Below are positions 48,635 through 58,204 of a DNA stretch of 64,000 nt, one piece after another. A program made the position numbers and the translations under genes. The stretch comes from Clostridium gasigenes (GTDB taxonomy: Bacteria > Bacillota > Clostridia > Clostridiales > Clostridiaceae). The stretch is from the NCBI RefSeq assembly GCF_900104115.1, contig NZ_FNJM01000006.1, forward strand, positions 70,468 to 134,467, read 5' to 3'. Positions within the stretch are counted from its first letter, which is position 1. Every line of letters begins with the position of its first letter. Below the pieces are notes generated by a model. The model made no database searches, was not told where the DNA came from, and was given only the letters and a program-made list of their open reading frames with translations.

Positions 48635-49420
48635 ATGGAAAATAAATATGTGATTTTTGATACACACGCTCATTATGATTCAGATGCGTTTAATGAAGAT
48701 CGAGATGAGGTTTTAAAGCAAATACAAGAAAATGGTGTAGCTTTTGTATTAAATTGTTCATCGGATTATGAGAGTATTGAAAAAACTAATAACTTAACTA
48801 AGAAATATGATTTTATATATGGAGCACTAGGAATCCATCCAAGTGAGGCAAATGATTTTAATAATGATGTTAAATCAGAAATAATTGAATATGTAAAAGA
48901 AAATAAAAAGATACTAGCCATTGGAGAAATTGGATTAGATTACCACTATGATGGCAATCCTTTAAAGGAAGTACAAAAAGATGTATTTAGAACACAAATG
49001 AATTTGGCTAAAGAATTAAATCTTCCAGTGGTAATTCATGATAGAGATGCTCATGGAGATACCCTTGAAATAATGAAAGAGTTTCCTTCAGTTAAAGGGA
49101 TAGTACATTGCTTTTCAGGGAGCGTAGAGTTTGCTAAAGAATGTATTAAACTTGGATATTATATAGGAATAACAGGTGTAGTTACTTTTAAAAATGCTAA
49201 TAAAATAGCAGAGGTAGTAAAAGCTATACCACTTGAAAAATTACTGGTAGAAACAGATTGTCCATATATGACTCCGGTGCCAAACCGAGGAAAACGTAAC
49301 AAATCAGACTATATAAGCCATATAATAGAACAGATTGCACAAATAAAGGAAATCAGCTCTAAAGAAGTAAATATAACAGTAAATGATAATTTTACCAGGT
49401 TGATTGATAAAAAAATATAA
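48635..49420 (+). CDS. tatD: TatD-family metal-dependent hydrolase/DNase
   Basis: 261 residues, TIM-barrel hydrolase. Metal sites: DTHAHYDSDAF, IGEIGLDYHYDGN, VIHDRDAHGDTL, GIVHCFSGS and LLVETDCPYMTPVPNRGKRN. Equivalent to yabD of the B. subtilis metS-yabD-yabE-rnmV-ksgA region. ATG behind AGGAGG. DNA or D-amino-acid tRNA-related activity is family knowledge, not seen here. Confidence 0.93.
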   Translation: MENKYVIFDTHAHYDSDAFNEDRDEVLKQIQENGVAFVLNCSSDYESIEKTNNLTKKYDFIYGALGIHPSEANDFNNDVKSEIIEYVKENKKILAIGEIGLDYHYDGNPLKEVQKDVFRTQMNLAKELNLPVVIHDRDAHGDTLEIMKEFPSVKGIVHCFSGSVEFAKECIKLGYYIGITGVVTFKNANKIAEVVKAIPLEKLLVETDCPYMTPVPNRGKRNKSDYISHIIEQIAQIKEISSKEVNITVNDNFTRLIDKKI

Positions 49421-49627
49421 AGTACAATAGGAGTACAGATATTTACATTAAAGTACATATAAGTAAAATATACTTATAAAGGCAATTACGTACAATTGAA
49501 TATTGATCTAAAATAACTCAAAAAGAACTGCGATAAAATTCGCTATTATTTATTTAATATTTAATAATTTTAATTATACACAATGTGTATTAGAAAAGCA
49601 GTTCAAGTAATGCAAGAAGTTGTCAGT

Positions 49628-49657
49628 TTGACAATACATTATATTTTACTATATAAT
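49628..49657 (+). promoter_or_regulatory. Promoter of the yabE-like gene
   Basis: TTGACA (49628-49633), 18 bases, TATAAT (49652-49657). The preceding 200 bases are AT-rich, with GAACTGC at 49526 and GCAGTTC at 49600 as a long-range inverted repeat and nothing else I can support. Confidence 0.75.
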
Positions 49658-49692
49658 GTTAAAAGACAATCTTGCCAAGGGAGGTAAAGTAG

Positions 49693-50763
49693 ATGATAGA
49701 AAAATGTAAAAAATACCTGAAAAACAATTTTTCTAACAGTCCGAAGGCAAAAATAATTATTGGTCTTGCAATAGCAAGTATCATAGCTGTGACATTTATA
49801 AATAAGAGAAAGACAATTGAGATTAGCATAGACGGAAAGAAAGAGACGTTTGTCACATATAAAGGGACTGTTAAAGATGTACTAGAATCTAAGGGGGTAG
49901 AACTTACGCCTAAGGATAAAGTAAAACCTGCTTTAAACAATAGCGTATCCGAAAAAGATACAATAGATGTTATAAAAGCAATAGAAGTTAAGCTTACAGT
50001 TAATGATAAAGAATTATCTATTGACACAGCAGAGGCTACTGTAGCAGATATGATTAAAGCAGAAGATGCTGAACTAAAGAATCAAGGAATAGAATTTAAA
50101 GAAGGTTTAGATGAAATAACGCCAGCTTTAGATGCTAAAATTGAAAAAGACATGAATATACAACTAGTTAAAGTTGATATAAAACAAGAGACAGCAAAAG
50201 AGGTTTTACATTATGATACTGGTGAAGAAACTGATTCAGAATTAGATAGTAGTGTAAAAGAGGTAAGACAAGAAGGGGTTTTAGGAGAAAAAGAAGTAGT
50301 TTATGAAGTAGTTTTTAAAAATGGCAAAGAGGTATTAAGAACTGCAAAAGCAACTAAAGTTATTTCAGCTCCAGTTACAGAAATTACTGTAGTTGGAACA
50401 AAAGTAGAACTTGCAAGTGCAAGTATAGATGTAAGTAGCGGTGTAAGTAGAGGTTCACAATCTTATGGGAATACACTATATTGCGAATCCACAGCCTATT
50501 ATGGAGATGGGATTACTGCTACAGGGACCACACCAACAAGCGCTCGTGGCGGTAGAGGAACTATAGCAGTTGATCCAAGGGTAATACCACTAGGATCGCT
50601 AGTATATGTTGAAGGTTATGGTGAAGCAATAGCTTCTGATACTGGTGGAGCAATTAAAGGTAATATAATAGATATTTATGTAGATTCACATGATGAAGCA
50701 ATGAACTGGGGAAGAAGATACGGCATTGCCGTTAGCATAATTGCATATCCCGGTGAATGGTAA
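49693..50763 (+). CDS. yabE: YabE-like cell-wall protein (DUF348, G5, 3D domains)
   Basis: 356 residues. One N-terminal membrane anchor (about 18-38), two DUF348 repeats (IEISIDGKKETFVTYKGTVK and VKLTVNDKELSIDTAEATVA), a G5 domain (about 150-235) and a C-terminal 3D domain (CESTAYYGDG, GTIAVDPRVIPLGSLVYVEG, ASDTGGAIKG) with the Asp triad of lytic transglycosylase-like folds. Related to RpfB resuscitation factors and B. subtilis YabE; probably acts on peptidoglycan. ATG behind GGGAGG. It has its own promoter and terminator. Confidence 0.9.
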   Translation: MIEKCKKYLKNNFSNSPKAKIIIGLAIASIIAVTFINKRKTIEISIDGKKETFVTYKGTVKDVLESKGVELTPKDKVKPALNNSVSEKDTIDVIKAIEVKLTVNDKELSIDTAEATVADMIKAEDAELKNQGIEFKEGLDEITPALDAKIEKDMNIQLVKVDIKQETAKEVLHYDTGEETDSELDSSVKEVRQEGVLGEKEVVYEVVFKNGKEVLRTAKATKVISAPVTEITVVGTKVELASASIDVSSGVSRGSQSYGNTLYCESTAYYGDGITATGTTPTSARGGRGTIAVDPRVIPLGSLVYVEGYGEAIASDTGGAIKGNIIDIYVDSHDEAMNWGRRYGIAVSIIAYPGEW

Positions 50764-50767
50764 AATA

Positions 50768-50795
50768 AAAGGTGCTCAAATGAGCACCTTTTTTA
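50768..50795 (+). terminator. Terminator of the yabE-like gene
   Basis: AAAGGTGCTCA pairs with TGAGCACCTTT, followed by T's. Confidence 0.9.
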
Positions 50796-50986
50796 TTTGA
50801 AAAGTTAGGGAGCTGAAAGCTTTAGGGCATACGATATATTAAAAAAATATGCCTAAAGACCTAAATTGTTTGACATAATAAGTAGATAAGGATAAATTAA
50901 TATATAGAAACAAGACATATGAATTAAAAGAGTAAGGTAACTTGAAAAAATAACTAATACGGGGAAAGTTGAAAGGAAGTAAGAAT

Positions 50987-51541
50987 TTGATTAAAGAGGT
51001 TATAGTTGTAGAAGGACGAGATGACATAACTGCGGTTAAACAAGCAGTAGATGCTGAATTGATAGCGGTAGGTGGTTTTGGAATAAATGCAAAAGTAATA
51101 GACAGAATAAAAGAAGCACAAAAAAGAAAAGGTGTTATTGTATTCACTGATCCTGATTTTGCAGGCGAAAAAATTAGAAGCATAATATCTAAAAGAGTTA
51201 AAGGGATAAAACATGCATATATAGCTCAAGAAGATGGTATGAAGGGAAATAACATAGGAGTAGAGAATGCAACTCCAGAAGTGATAATAGAGGCTTTAAA
51301 CAGGGCAAAGAGCTCTGAAGAAGACAGAATAGAATTCTATACGGCGCAAGATATGTTCTATTTTAAATTAACAGGTAAAGATGATTCTAGAAAGAGAAGA
51401 GTGATGCTTGGAAAAATTATAGGAATAGGGTATGGAAATGCAAATCAAATGTTATCAAGATTAAATAATTATGGAATAACAAAAGAAGAGTTTACAGAAG
51501 CTATAAACAAAATAGAAAAAGAATTGGAAGTGAGTAAATAA
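50987..51541 (+). CDS. rnmV: Ribonuclease M5 (5S rRNA maturation)
   Basis: Toprim-fold nuclease that matures 5S rRNA. 184 residues: Toprim motifs [24 protein letters not shown] and the conserved HAYI, with a small C-terminal domain ([25 protein letters not shown]). TTG 50987 lies seven bases after AAGGAAG; the TTG at 50969 overlaps that site. One base separates it from ksgA. Confidence 0.93.
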   Translation: MIKEVIVVEGRDDITAVKQAVDAELIAVGGFGINAKVIDRIKEAQKRKGVIVFTDPDFAGEKIRSIISKRVKGIKHAYIAQEDGMKGNNIGVENATPEVIIEALNRAKSSEEDRIEFYTAQDMFYFKLTGKDDSRKRRVMLGKIIGIGYGNANQMLSRLNNYGITKEEFTEAINKIEKELEVSK

Positions 51542-51542
51542 T

Positions 51543-52385
51543 ATGGATACACAAGATATGAAAACAGCAGAACTTGTAAAGAAATATAATTTTAGATTTA
51601 CAAAAAGTTTAGGTCAAAACTTTTTGATAGATGAAACTGTAACTGAAGACATAGTTTTAGGTGCAGAAGTAACAGAAGAGGATTTGGTTATAGAAATTGG
51701 ACCAGGTGTTGGAACTTTAACTACACAATTATTAAAAAAAGCTAAAAGAGTTGTAGCTATCGAATTAGATAGTACTTTAATATCTATACTACAAACTGAG
51801 ATTGGTGATAACCAAAAACTTATGTTAATACATAATGATGCTCTTAAAGTTGACTTTAACGAAATTATTGGAGAAGAAAAAAGCGTTAAGTTAGTTGCAA
51901 ATTTACCTTACTATGTAACAACTCCAATAGTTGTTAAACTTTTAAAAGAAGGTTATAAATTTAAATCATTAACAATAATGATTCAAAAAGAAGTTGCAGA
52001 AAGAATGAATGCAGATCCAGGGTCAAAAACTTATGGAGCACTTTCATTATTAGTTCAATATTACTGCAATACTTCAATAGTAAGAGCTGTACCACCAGAA
52101 TCATTTATACCAAGACCTAAGGTTGATTCAATAGTAATAAGATTAGATAGATTAGAAGAACCAAAGGTTCAACTTGATAATGAAAAATTATTCTTTGATA
52201 TAATAAGAAGTTCTTTCAATATGAGAAGAAAAACTTTATGGAATGGGTTAAAGAGCATAGGCCTTGATAAGGAAAATTTACAATTAGCCTTTGATAATGC
52301 TGGAATAGATCCAAAGAGAAGAGGGGAAACGTTAAGCATTCAGGAGTTTGGAAAATTATCAAATAAAGTAAATGAATTATTTTAG
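51543..52385 (+). CDS. rsmA: 16S rRNA dimethyladenosine transferase
   Basis: KsgA; dimethylates two adjacent adenines near the 16S 3' end. 280 residues. SAM motifs [38 protein letters not shown], and the catalytic NLPY in [13 protein letters not shown]-terminal [14 protein letters not shown]. Coupled to rnmV, the common Firmicute order. Confidence 0.96.
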   Translation: MDTQDMKTAELVKKYNFRFTKSLGQNFLIDETVTEDIVLGAEVTEEDLVIEIGPGVGTLTTQLLKKAKRVVAIELDSTLISILQTEIGDNQKLMLIHNDALKVDFNEIIGEEKSVKLVANLPYYVTTPIVVKLLKEGYKFKSLTIMIQKEVAERMNADPGSKTYGALSLLVQYYCNTSIVRAVPPESFIPRPKVDSIVIRLDRLEEPKVQLDNEKLFFDIIRSSFNMRRKTLWNGLKSIGLDKENLQLAFDNAGIDPKRRGETLSIQEFGKLSNKVNELF

Positions 52386-52413
52386 CATATTGGCTTGTTA
52401 TTTTTGAATATAG
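52382..52413. repeat. Dispersed hairpin repeat, half copy L
   Basis: TTAGCATATT ... AATATAGCTAA brackets GGCTTGTTATTTTTG, a variant of the right core. It begins inside the ksgA stop codon. Confidence 0.45.
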
Positions 52414-52442
52414 CTAATATTAGGCTAGTATATAAATAAAAA

Positions 52443-52494
52443 AAACCTCTAAGAGTACTGTTTTAGTAGCAGATAGCCTTAGAGGTTTATTTTT
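52443..52494 (+). terminator. Terminator of rnmV-ksgA
   Basis: AAACCTCTAAG pairs with CTTAGAGGTTT over a 24-base branched loop, followed by ATTTTTT. Confidence 0.82.
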
Positions 52495-52558
52495 TAACAT
52501 ATTCTAGTATAGTAAGCATATAATATATTGAATTAATGTAAATGGAGGAATTTAAGTT

Positions 52559-53842
52559 TTGTCACAAATAAATAAATTGTATAGAAACTTTATAATACTA
52601 CAAGAAGACGAACGAGGTCATTCAAGTACTAGTGATAAGACATTATCAGGATATTCAAAGATAGAAGCAAAAGGAGAAAGATGTAAGGTATCGTTTTATG
52701 CCCAAAACTTAAGAAAAGATATTGATGATTATAATGTTATGCTTATTTGTAATAAGCGAGATTCAAAACAACTTATAAATCTTGGTAAAATTGATGTAGG
52801 AGATGGGGGTAAAGGGGAATGTACAAAAGAATACTTTGCTGATAACATAGCAGGGTTAGATGTAGCCTTTGATAAAATATGTGGGGCTGCAATAGTTAAA
52901 ATGAAAGATGGAATCCCTATATTTATAATGTGTGGATTTATTAATGGGGATCAGCCATCAGATAATTGGAAAAATTATAAGGTTGTTAAAGCCGTTGAGG
53001 AAAGCCATAAACCTAAGGTTGAAATGGCTAAAAAAGACTGGGATAAAAAATATGATAAGAAAAAAGACAAGGACAAAGACAAGGATAAAGACAAAGACAA
53101 AGACAAATGTAAATGCAAAGATAAAGATCACAAAAAGCATGATGATGAATGTGATAGAGATAATGAAATAGTTACAGATCCAATAGAAAAGGTAGAGACA
53201 ATAGAAAAGGTAGAGACAGTAGGAGATGTAGAAACAATAGAAACGGTAGATCCAAGGGGAAAGTTTGAAGAGTATGAAGGCAGTATTCAAACTGAGGGGG
53301 CAAAGTTAGAACCAGCAGAGCCAATAGAAAAGGTAGATCCAAGAGGAAAGTTTGAAGATGATGAAGAAAGTATTCAAACTGAGGAAAAAAAGGAATATAA
53401 GGCTCCAGATATATTCGAAGTAAGAGGTAGTGTGGGTGAGTATTTTGAAGGTATTGCAAGAGGCTTCGAAAATTGTAGGGATAAATATCAAGAGATTAAA
53501 TATTGTAAATGGTATAAAGTGAAAGTAAATGATTTATATGAAATGTGTAATATGTCAAATTACAATAAGTATACAGTTGCATATTATCCAATGTTAAATT
53601 ACTATCCGTATATTAAAAAATATGGGAAATTTATGCTTGGATATAAATGTGACAAGGAAGGAAATCTTAAATATATCATTTATGGAGTTCCAGGAAAGAG
53701 AGAAAAAGATGAACAACCATATGAAGGAAAGACTGGTTTCGTAACATGGATTAGTGATGATGATAAAGATAGAAATGGTATGGGATGTTGGCTAATGTTC
53801 TATGATTTTAAAAACTCAACTGTTGTTGTGCCAATGCAATAA
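52559..53842 (+). CDS. Clostridial hypothetical protein with Lys-Asp repeat linker
   Basis: A 427-residue soluble protein I do not recognise by name. The N-terminal domain (1 to about 145) and C-terminal domain (about 290-427, ending GCWLMFYDFKNSTVVVPMQ) are well ordered and aromatic-rich. Between them are a (KD)n stretch, encoded by repeated six-base units, and a 29-residue tandem duplication beginning VDPRGKFE (53246 and 53333). Similar-looking proteins in clostridia are described only as conserved. TTG start ten bases after GGAGG. It may bind the spore or cell surface; this is speculation. Confidence 0.75.
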   Translation: MSQINKLYRNFIILQEDERGHSSTSDKTLSGYSKIEAKGERCKVSFYAQNLRKDIDDYNVMLICNKRDSKQLINLGKIDVGDGGKGECTKEYFADNIAGLDVAFDKICGAAIVKMKDGIPIFIMCGFINGDQPSDNWKNYKVVKAVEESHKPKVEMAKKDWDKKYDKKKDKDKDKDKDKDKDKCKCKDKDHKKHDDECDRDNEIVTDPIEKVETIEKVETVGDVETIETVDPRGKFEEYEGSIQTEGAKLEPAEPIEKVDPRGKFEDDEESIQTEEKKEYKAPDIFEVRGSVGEYFEGIARGFENCRDKYQEIKYCKWYKVKVNDLYEMCNMSNYNKYTVAYYPMLNYYPYIKKYGKFMLGYKCDKEGNLKYIIYGVPGKREKDEQPYEGKTGFVTWISDDDKDRNGMGCWLMFYDFKNSTVVVPMQ

Positions 53843-53897
53843 CATGAGATTTAATAGGATATAGGAAGTACTTATAATTCCTAATGAGCAGATTAGT

Positions 53898-54437
53898 ATG
53901 AATAAGAAGCAAATCTATATTTTATCATTACTATTATCACTAATGTTTATTCTTGTATGCATGCAACAGTTTTTCTCGGAAGATATAAAAAAAGTGGCAC
54001 TGAGAAATAATGGCGTTAATAAGTTCTCTGAATATAAGTTGAATGAAGGAGAATACAAGGTGTTATTGCCTGGGGAATGGATAGTAGAAGAGGGAATGGA
54101 GAATGTAGATGAGACGGAGTTAGAGATTAGATTTAATAGTGATAAAATTGAGGGAAATATAACTATACTAAATAATCTTGATAGCATAAATAAAGTAGAT
54201 ATAAGGATATTTCAGAATATAAATAATAAAAAATATTATGAATATAAAAGCAATGGAGTATCCTGGAATGTAATAAATTATGAAGTCAAAGAAAATAGTA
54301 ATAATTTCAGGAACAAATGCTATTTTAGAGAAGACTCTGAAGGAAAAGTTATCTTGATTAACTTTAAATATGATGATAGCAAATCTAAACCTAGTATTGA
54401 AGTTGTTTTTGAAGAGATAGTTGACAACTTTAGATAG
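53898..54437 (+). CDS. Membrane-anchored protein of unknown function
   Basis: 179 residues. One N-terminal hydrophobic helix (about 7-25) and an acidic extracytoplasmic beta-rich part (YKVLLPGEWIVEEGMENVDE, ITILNNLDSI, VSWNVINYEV). No lipobox. The ribosome site is weak. It shows the size and character of PsbP/DUF1795-like secreted proteins, but I do not assign it. Next to another secreted lipoprotein gene. Confidence 0.65.
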   Translation: MNKKQIYILSLLLSLMFILVCMQQFFSEDIKKVALRNNGVNKFSEYKLNEGEYKVLLPGEWIVEEGMENVDETELEIRFNSDKIEGNITILNNLDSINKVDIRIFQNINNKKYYEYKSNGVSWNVINYEVKENSNNFRNKCYFREDSEGKVILINFKYDDSKSKPSIEVVFEEIVDNFR

Positions 54438-54490
54438 TATATGGAATAAAATTTGCCATTGAAGAATTAAAGTATTATAATTTACTTGTA

Positions 54491-54521
54491 ATTAGGAGAA
54501 GCTAAATTGCTTCTCCTAATT
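54491..54521 (+). terminator. Hairpin terminator between two secreted-protein genes
   Basis: ATTAGGAGAAGC-taaatt-GCTTCTCCTAAT, perfect, with a weak T tail (TATTTAT). Confidence 0.7.
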
Positions 54522-54561
54522 ATTTATAAGAAATTAAGTTACATAAAGGAGACTGGTATAA

Positions 54562-55404
54562 TTGAAAAAAACAAAAAAAGCAGTGGCGGTAGTTGCCACT
54601 ATATTAATTTCCTTGAATTTTGTAGGTTGTAATACTATTGATAATTTGCAGAAAAAATTAGGTTTTAAAAATGAGTACTTTGAAAAATTTCAAACTCAAA
54701 ATATAGATCAAATAAGTATCCAAAGTGTACGTGACCCTGCTTTCAAATTTATAGTTACAGAGTCAAAGGCTATAGAAGATATGTATAAATTGCTTTATAG
54801 TTCTAAGGAGAGTGAAAATAAAACTGAATTAAGTCCGGATTATATTTTTGAATTTAATATGGGCGATAAAGTTGAAAAGTTTAATTATATAGTTGGAGCT
54901 CATGAAGGAAATTTTTATAATGATACTAACATCTTTACGGTATCTAGTAGAGTAGATGAGGGTATAATGAAAAATTTATCATTTATTAGAAAACCTAGAG
55001 ATTTTGAATATATATATTATAATTCAATATCAAATGTATTAAATTTAAAGAAAAAAGAATTTACTGAAACCCCTCATAAAGTTGGAATAGATATTCAAGG
55101 GGATGTAGATTGTTTAAAGTATGTATTTTCAACTGATATTGAAGCATTTTTGAAAAAAGCAAGAAAAACAATACCAGATATAGAATTAGTAAATAACAAT
55201 GCAAGTGAATTTGATGTTGTGTTAACAGTTAAGAATAAAGGATATGATAGTTCTACATATAAGTCTAAAATATCAGTAGATAATAAAAAAGATAAAATAC
55301 AAGAAGATTACTATATAAAAGCTAAAAATGAATTTAGGGAATGGAATATAGTAACTAGCGAAGCTAATATATCAAAACCAAATGAATGGTATGAGGAGGA
55401 GTAA
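54562..55404 (+). CDS. Clostridial lipoprotein, unknown function
   Basis: 280 residues with signal peptide and lipobox LNFVGC (Cys at about 23). The mature part has two similar halves, residues about 45-130 (ISIQSVRDPAFKFIVTESKA) and about 165-260. It resembles the DUF4883-type clostridial lipoproteins, a tentative match. TTG start behind AAAGGAGA. Only three bases separate it from the Mrp gene, so they are probably cotranscribed. Confidence 0.7.
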   Translation: MKKTKKAVAVVATILISLNFVGCNTIDNLQKKLGFKNEYFEKFQTQNIDQISIQSVRDPAFKFIVTESKAIEDMYKLLYSSKESENKTELSPDYIFEFNMGDKVEKFNYIVGAHEGNFYNDTNIFTVSSRVDEGIMKNLSFIRKPRDFEYIYYNSISNVLNLKKKEFTETPHKVGIDIQGDVDCLKYVFSTDIEAFLKKARKTIPDIELVNNNASEFDVVLTVKNKGYDSSTYKSKISVDNKKDKIQEDYYIKAKNEFREWNIVTSEANISKPNEWYEEE

Positions 55405-55407
55405 AAA

Positions 55408-56250
55408 ATGAGTGATTGTTCAAGTTGTCCTAGTAAGGATTCATGTTCTTCAAAGGAGACTAATAAGGTAGAAAGTTGTGGAAAAGTAATTCCAAACTAC
55501 GGAGATGTAAAAAATATAATAGGAGTAATTAGTGGTAAAGGCGGAGTGGGTAAATCTACGGTTACAGGAATATTAGCTAGTATATTAAGAAAAAAAGGGT
55601 ATAAGGTTGGAGTTTTAGATGCAGATATAACAGGTCCATCTATGCCTAGGTTTTTTGGGATAAATAAAGAAAGAGCTAAAATGAGAAAAGTAGGAGAAGA
55701 TGGAGTTGAATATATGCCAGTTTCAACTAAAAGTGGAATTAAAATAATGTCAATGAATCTTTTAATTCCTATAGAGGATGAACCGGTAATATGGAGAGGT
55801 CCTGTAGTAACAAGTGTATTAACACAAATGTTTACTGATACAAATTGGGGAGAATTAGATTATTTATTAATTGATATGCCTCCAGGAACATCGGATGTAA
55901 CATTAACAATAATGCAAAGTTTTCCTATAAGTGAGATGGTTGTTGTTGCAACACCACAAGATATGGTGTCTATGATAGTTAAAAAAGCTGTTGTTATGGC
56001 AAACAAGATGAATGTTAAGGTAAGAGGGGTAATTGAGAATATGGCTTATATTAGCTGCCCTGGTTGCAATACAAAAATGAAAGTATTTAGTAAAAAGTCG
56101 TCAGAAGAGCATGCAGAATATCTAGGATTAAATTTACTTGGAGAATTACCAATAAATTTAGATTTAACTGAAGCTTTAGAGGCTGGGATTGCAGAAGAAT
56201 ATGTTAGAGATAATGATTTATACTCATTAATATTTGAAGGCTTATATTAG
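55408..56250 (+). CDS. Mrp/NBP35-family P-loop ATPase (Fe-S carrier)
   Basis: 280 residues. Deviant Walker A GVISGKGGVGKSTV (about residue 40), Walker B LLIDMPPGTSDVTL, an N-terminal Cys-rich tail (SDCSSCPSKDSCSS) and the CxxC that binds a cluster at the dimer face (ISCPGCNTKM). Mrp/ApbC proteins carry and deliver iron-sulphur clusters. ATG behind GAGGAG. A ferredoxin gene follows 125 bases later. Confidence 0.92.
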   Translation: MSDCSSCPSKDSCSSKETNKVESCGKVIPNYGDVKNIIGVISGKGGVGKSTVTGILASILRKKGYKVGVLDADITGPSMPRFFGINKERAKMRKVGEDGVEYMPVSTKSGIKIMSMNLLIPIEDEPVIWRGPVVTSVLTQMFTDTNWGELDYLLIDMPPGTSDVTLTIMQSFPISEMVVVATPQDMVSMIVKKAVVMANKMNVKVRGVIENMAYISCPGCNTKMKVFSKKSSEEHAEYLGLNLLGELPINLDLTEALEAGIAEEYVRDNDLYSLIFEGLY

Positions 56251-56327
56251 GGATATACATAATAAACGTATAATAAGGCAATAATATCAATGTAATACTA
56301 ATTGAAGTGAATTTAAAGAAATATTAA

Positions 56328-56561
<234 letters not shown>

Positions 56562-56568
56562 TACATAT

Positions 56569-56602
56569 AAAAAAGCTACCCATTTTCGGGTAGCTTTTTT
56601 AA
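56569..56602. terminator. Bidirectional terminator between ferredoxin and thiT
   Basis: AAAAAGCTACCC-attttc-GGGTAGCTTTTTT in a convergent gap. Confidence 0.92.
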
Positions 56603-56616
56603 AAACTATATTAATA

Positions 56617-57258
56617 TTAAAAAACGGTGTCGGTTCCTTTTATAATTCTATTAATAGGTAATAATGACATAATAATTAAGCATATTATAAGTTCTCCTCC
56701 AACAGCAACGCCGTTAACAGCTAAAGAGTAAACTGCTGGTGACCAACCTTCAGGAGCAAATTCTCCAAAGAAAGCATAGCCTGAAATAAAGTGACATACA
56801 AATCTAAGTGTCATTCCTATAGTAGCTCCTAAAGACATATTGTTTTTAAAGTATCCTGCAAAACCTATAGCCATAAAAGGTAAAGGATAATCAAATAATA
56901 CTTGAATAGGATGAATTATATAAGGGTTTATTATTAAGCTTATAATACCAAATAAGAATCCAGTTAATAATCCAATTTCAGGACCATACATAAATGCAAT
57001 AAGTAATAGCGGAATCATGCTACCAAGAGAAATACTTCCACCACCATTTGGTAATGAGTAAATCTTAATCATATTTAAAATAGTAGCAAGGGCTAATGCT
57101 ATACCTATTCTGGCCATTAATTTAGCATCTAACTTTATCTTTTTGAATTTTATAATTGCCAAAAGGAGTAAGATACCACCTACCACGGTTAAAATTGATA
57201 AAGGGTTGCCTAAAAGAGTTGTATAACTCTCTTTTAGGGTTGATATAAAGTTTTCCAT
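56617..57258 (-). CDS. thiT: Thiamine ECF transporter substrate-binding subunit ThiT
   Basis: 213 residues with six membrane helices; binds thiamine and works with the shared energy-coupling ECF module encoded elsewhere. Family segments: ARIGIALALATILNMIKIYSL, GGSISLGSMIPLLLIAFMYG, LFDYPLPFMAIGFAGYF and FVCHFISGYAFFGEFAPEGW. ATG 57258 is seven bases after AGGAGGT; the longer open frame only reads through the riboswitch. The TPP riboswitch just upstream confirms the assignment. Confidence 0.95.
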   Translation of the reverse strand: MENFISTLKESYTTLLGNPLSILTVVGGILLLLAIIKFKKIKLDAKLMARIGIALALATILNMIKIYSLPNGGGSISLGSMIPLLLIAFMYGPEIGLLTGFLFGIISLIINPYIIHPIQVLFDYPLPFMAIGFAGYFKNNMSLGATIGMTLRFVCHFISGYAFFGEFAPEGWSPAVYSLAVNGVAVGGELIICLIIMSLLPINRIIKGTDTVF

Positions 57259-57329
57259 AAAAAAATACCTCCTAAAAAATATGCTAGGAGATACCATGGG
57301 CGTGAGTATAACTTTATCACGCATCGTAT

Positions 57330-57417
57330 ATGGCTTCCCTACGCTGGTATTAACCAAGATCAGGTTTAAAGGGTTAATGATAGTAAATCATCTCTCAGCC
57401 TTAAGGCACCCCTAGCA
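57330..57417 (-). promoter_or_regulatory. TPP riboswitch controlling thiT
   Basis: On the minus strand: GCTAGGGGTGCC, GGCTGAGAGAT, ACCCTTTAAACCTGATC and AATACCAGCGTAGGGAAG, all core THI-box elements in order. The stretch 57259-57329 holds a hairpin GCGTGA ... TCACGC before the ribosome site. Confidence 0.96.
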
Positions 57418-57450
57418 CATTGTAAATATAAAATAATTTTACAGTTATTA

Positions 57451-57657
57451 CTAGAAAAAGTCAATTAGTTTATTTTGAGCAATTTCTGCTCTATGATTAT
57501 TATAAAGACCATAGCTTCCAGAAAGTGAAGCCATATCAATAGATGAACCTATAGAGATGGAAGCATTAAAGTTAGTTAACGGTATAGTTATTATAGTATC
57601 ATCTTCTAATGAAACAAAAGCTTCGGAATTATTTAAATCAATAATTTTACCTTTCAT
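57451..57657 (-). CDS. Small hypothetical protein
   Basis: 68 residues, beta-rich (KIIDLNNSEAFVSLEDDTII), soluble, with a pattern like a small OB/SH3-type barrel with a helical tail. It recalls short clostridial proteins of unknown role. ATG behind AGGTGG. It ends about 35 bases before the TPP riboswitch. Confidence 0.68.
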   Translation of the reverse strand: MKGKIIDLNNSEAFVSLEDDTIITIPLTNFNASISIGSSIDMASLSGSYGLYNNHRAEIAQNKLIDFF

Positions 57658-57734
57658 AAATACACCACCTAAGTATTATTTTTTTCAAGTGCCTTATGAT
57701 TAGTTTGTGCAAATATAGAAAAGAAATACAAAAA

Positions 57735-57764
57735 AAAGATATATACTTATAAGTATATATCTTT
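57735..57764 (-). terminator. Terminator of the degV-padR unit
   Basis: Perfect palindrome AAAGATATATACTT / AAGTATATATCTTT, followed on the minus strand by a T run. It overlaps the padR stop codon. Confidence 0.82.
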
Positions 57765-58202
57765 ATATATAATCTTAAAAACCTTGAGAGCTTCTTCTAT
57801 TCTCGGTTTCATTAAATCTTTCCTAATAATATATTCATTTTGTCCTTTAGGCGTTAGTGAATAAAACTTTTGAAATTTTTTCTTTGGATCATCCCAAATA
57901 CCCATAACAAATCCTTCTTTTTCAAGCTTCTTTAATAATGGATAAATTCCACCGGTACTAGGCACCCAAAGACCATTTGTACGGTGACCTATTTTTTGAG
58001 AAATATCATTGCCATTGGCATGACCTTTTGTTAATATGTGGAGCACGTAAATGGGTAATAAACCCTTAGTAAAGATTTGACCTGAAGACTCTTTACTTTT
58101 TTGCAGAGCCTTTAATTCAGATAATTTTTGCATATACTCATCATGAAGCCTTTTTTCCTCTGCTTTAATATCAGATATGTTATTAAAGCTAAAGTTTTGC
58201 AT
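57747..58202 (-). CDS. PadR-family transcriptional regulator
   Basis: 151 residues. An N-terminal helical extension (about 1-45) precedes the PadR winged helix: GLLPIYVLHILTKGHANGND, WVPSTGGIYPLLKKLEKEGF, RKFYSLTPKGQNEY-like KFYSLTPKGQNEY. C-terminal helix for dimerisation. It starts 2 bases after the degV stop, so it is read as the last gene of this operon. The repeated palindrome at both degV promoters is its most likely target. Confidence 0.9.
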   Translation of the reverse strand: MQNFSFNNISDIKAEEKRLHDEYMQKLSELKALQKSKESSGQIFTKGLLPIYVLHILTKGHANGNDISQKIGHRTNGLWVPSTGGIYPLLKKLEKEGFVMGIWDDPKKKFQKFYSLTPKGQNEYIIRKDLMKPRIEEALKVFKIIYKDIYL

Positions 58203-58204
58203 AG

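Noticed and set aside
53044-53110. Short regular repeats as a possible CRISPR array
   Set aside because: The units are six bases, lie inside a coding frame and have no unique spacers; no cas genes are present.
57259-57357. N-terminal extension of thiT upstream of ATG 57258
   Set aside because: The extra frame reads through the TPP riboswitch region; the AGGAGGT-placed ATG gives a normal ThiT length.
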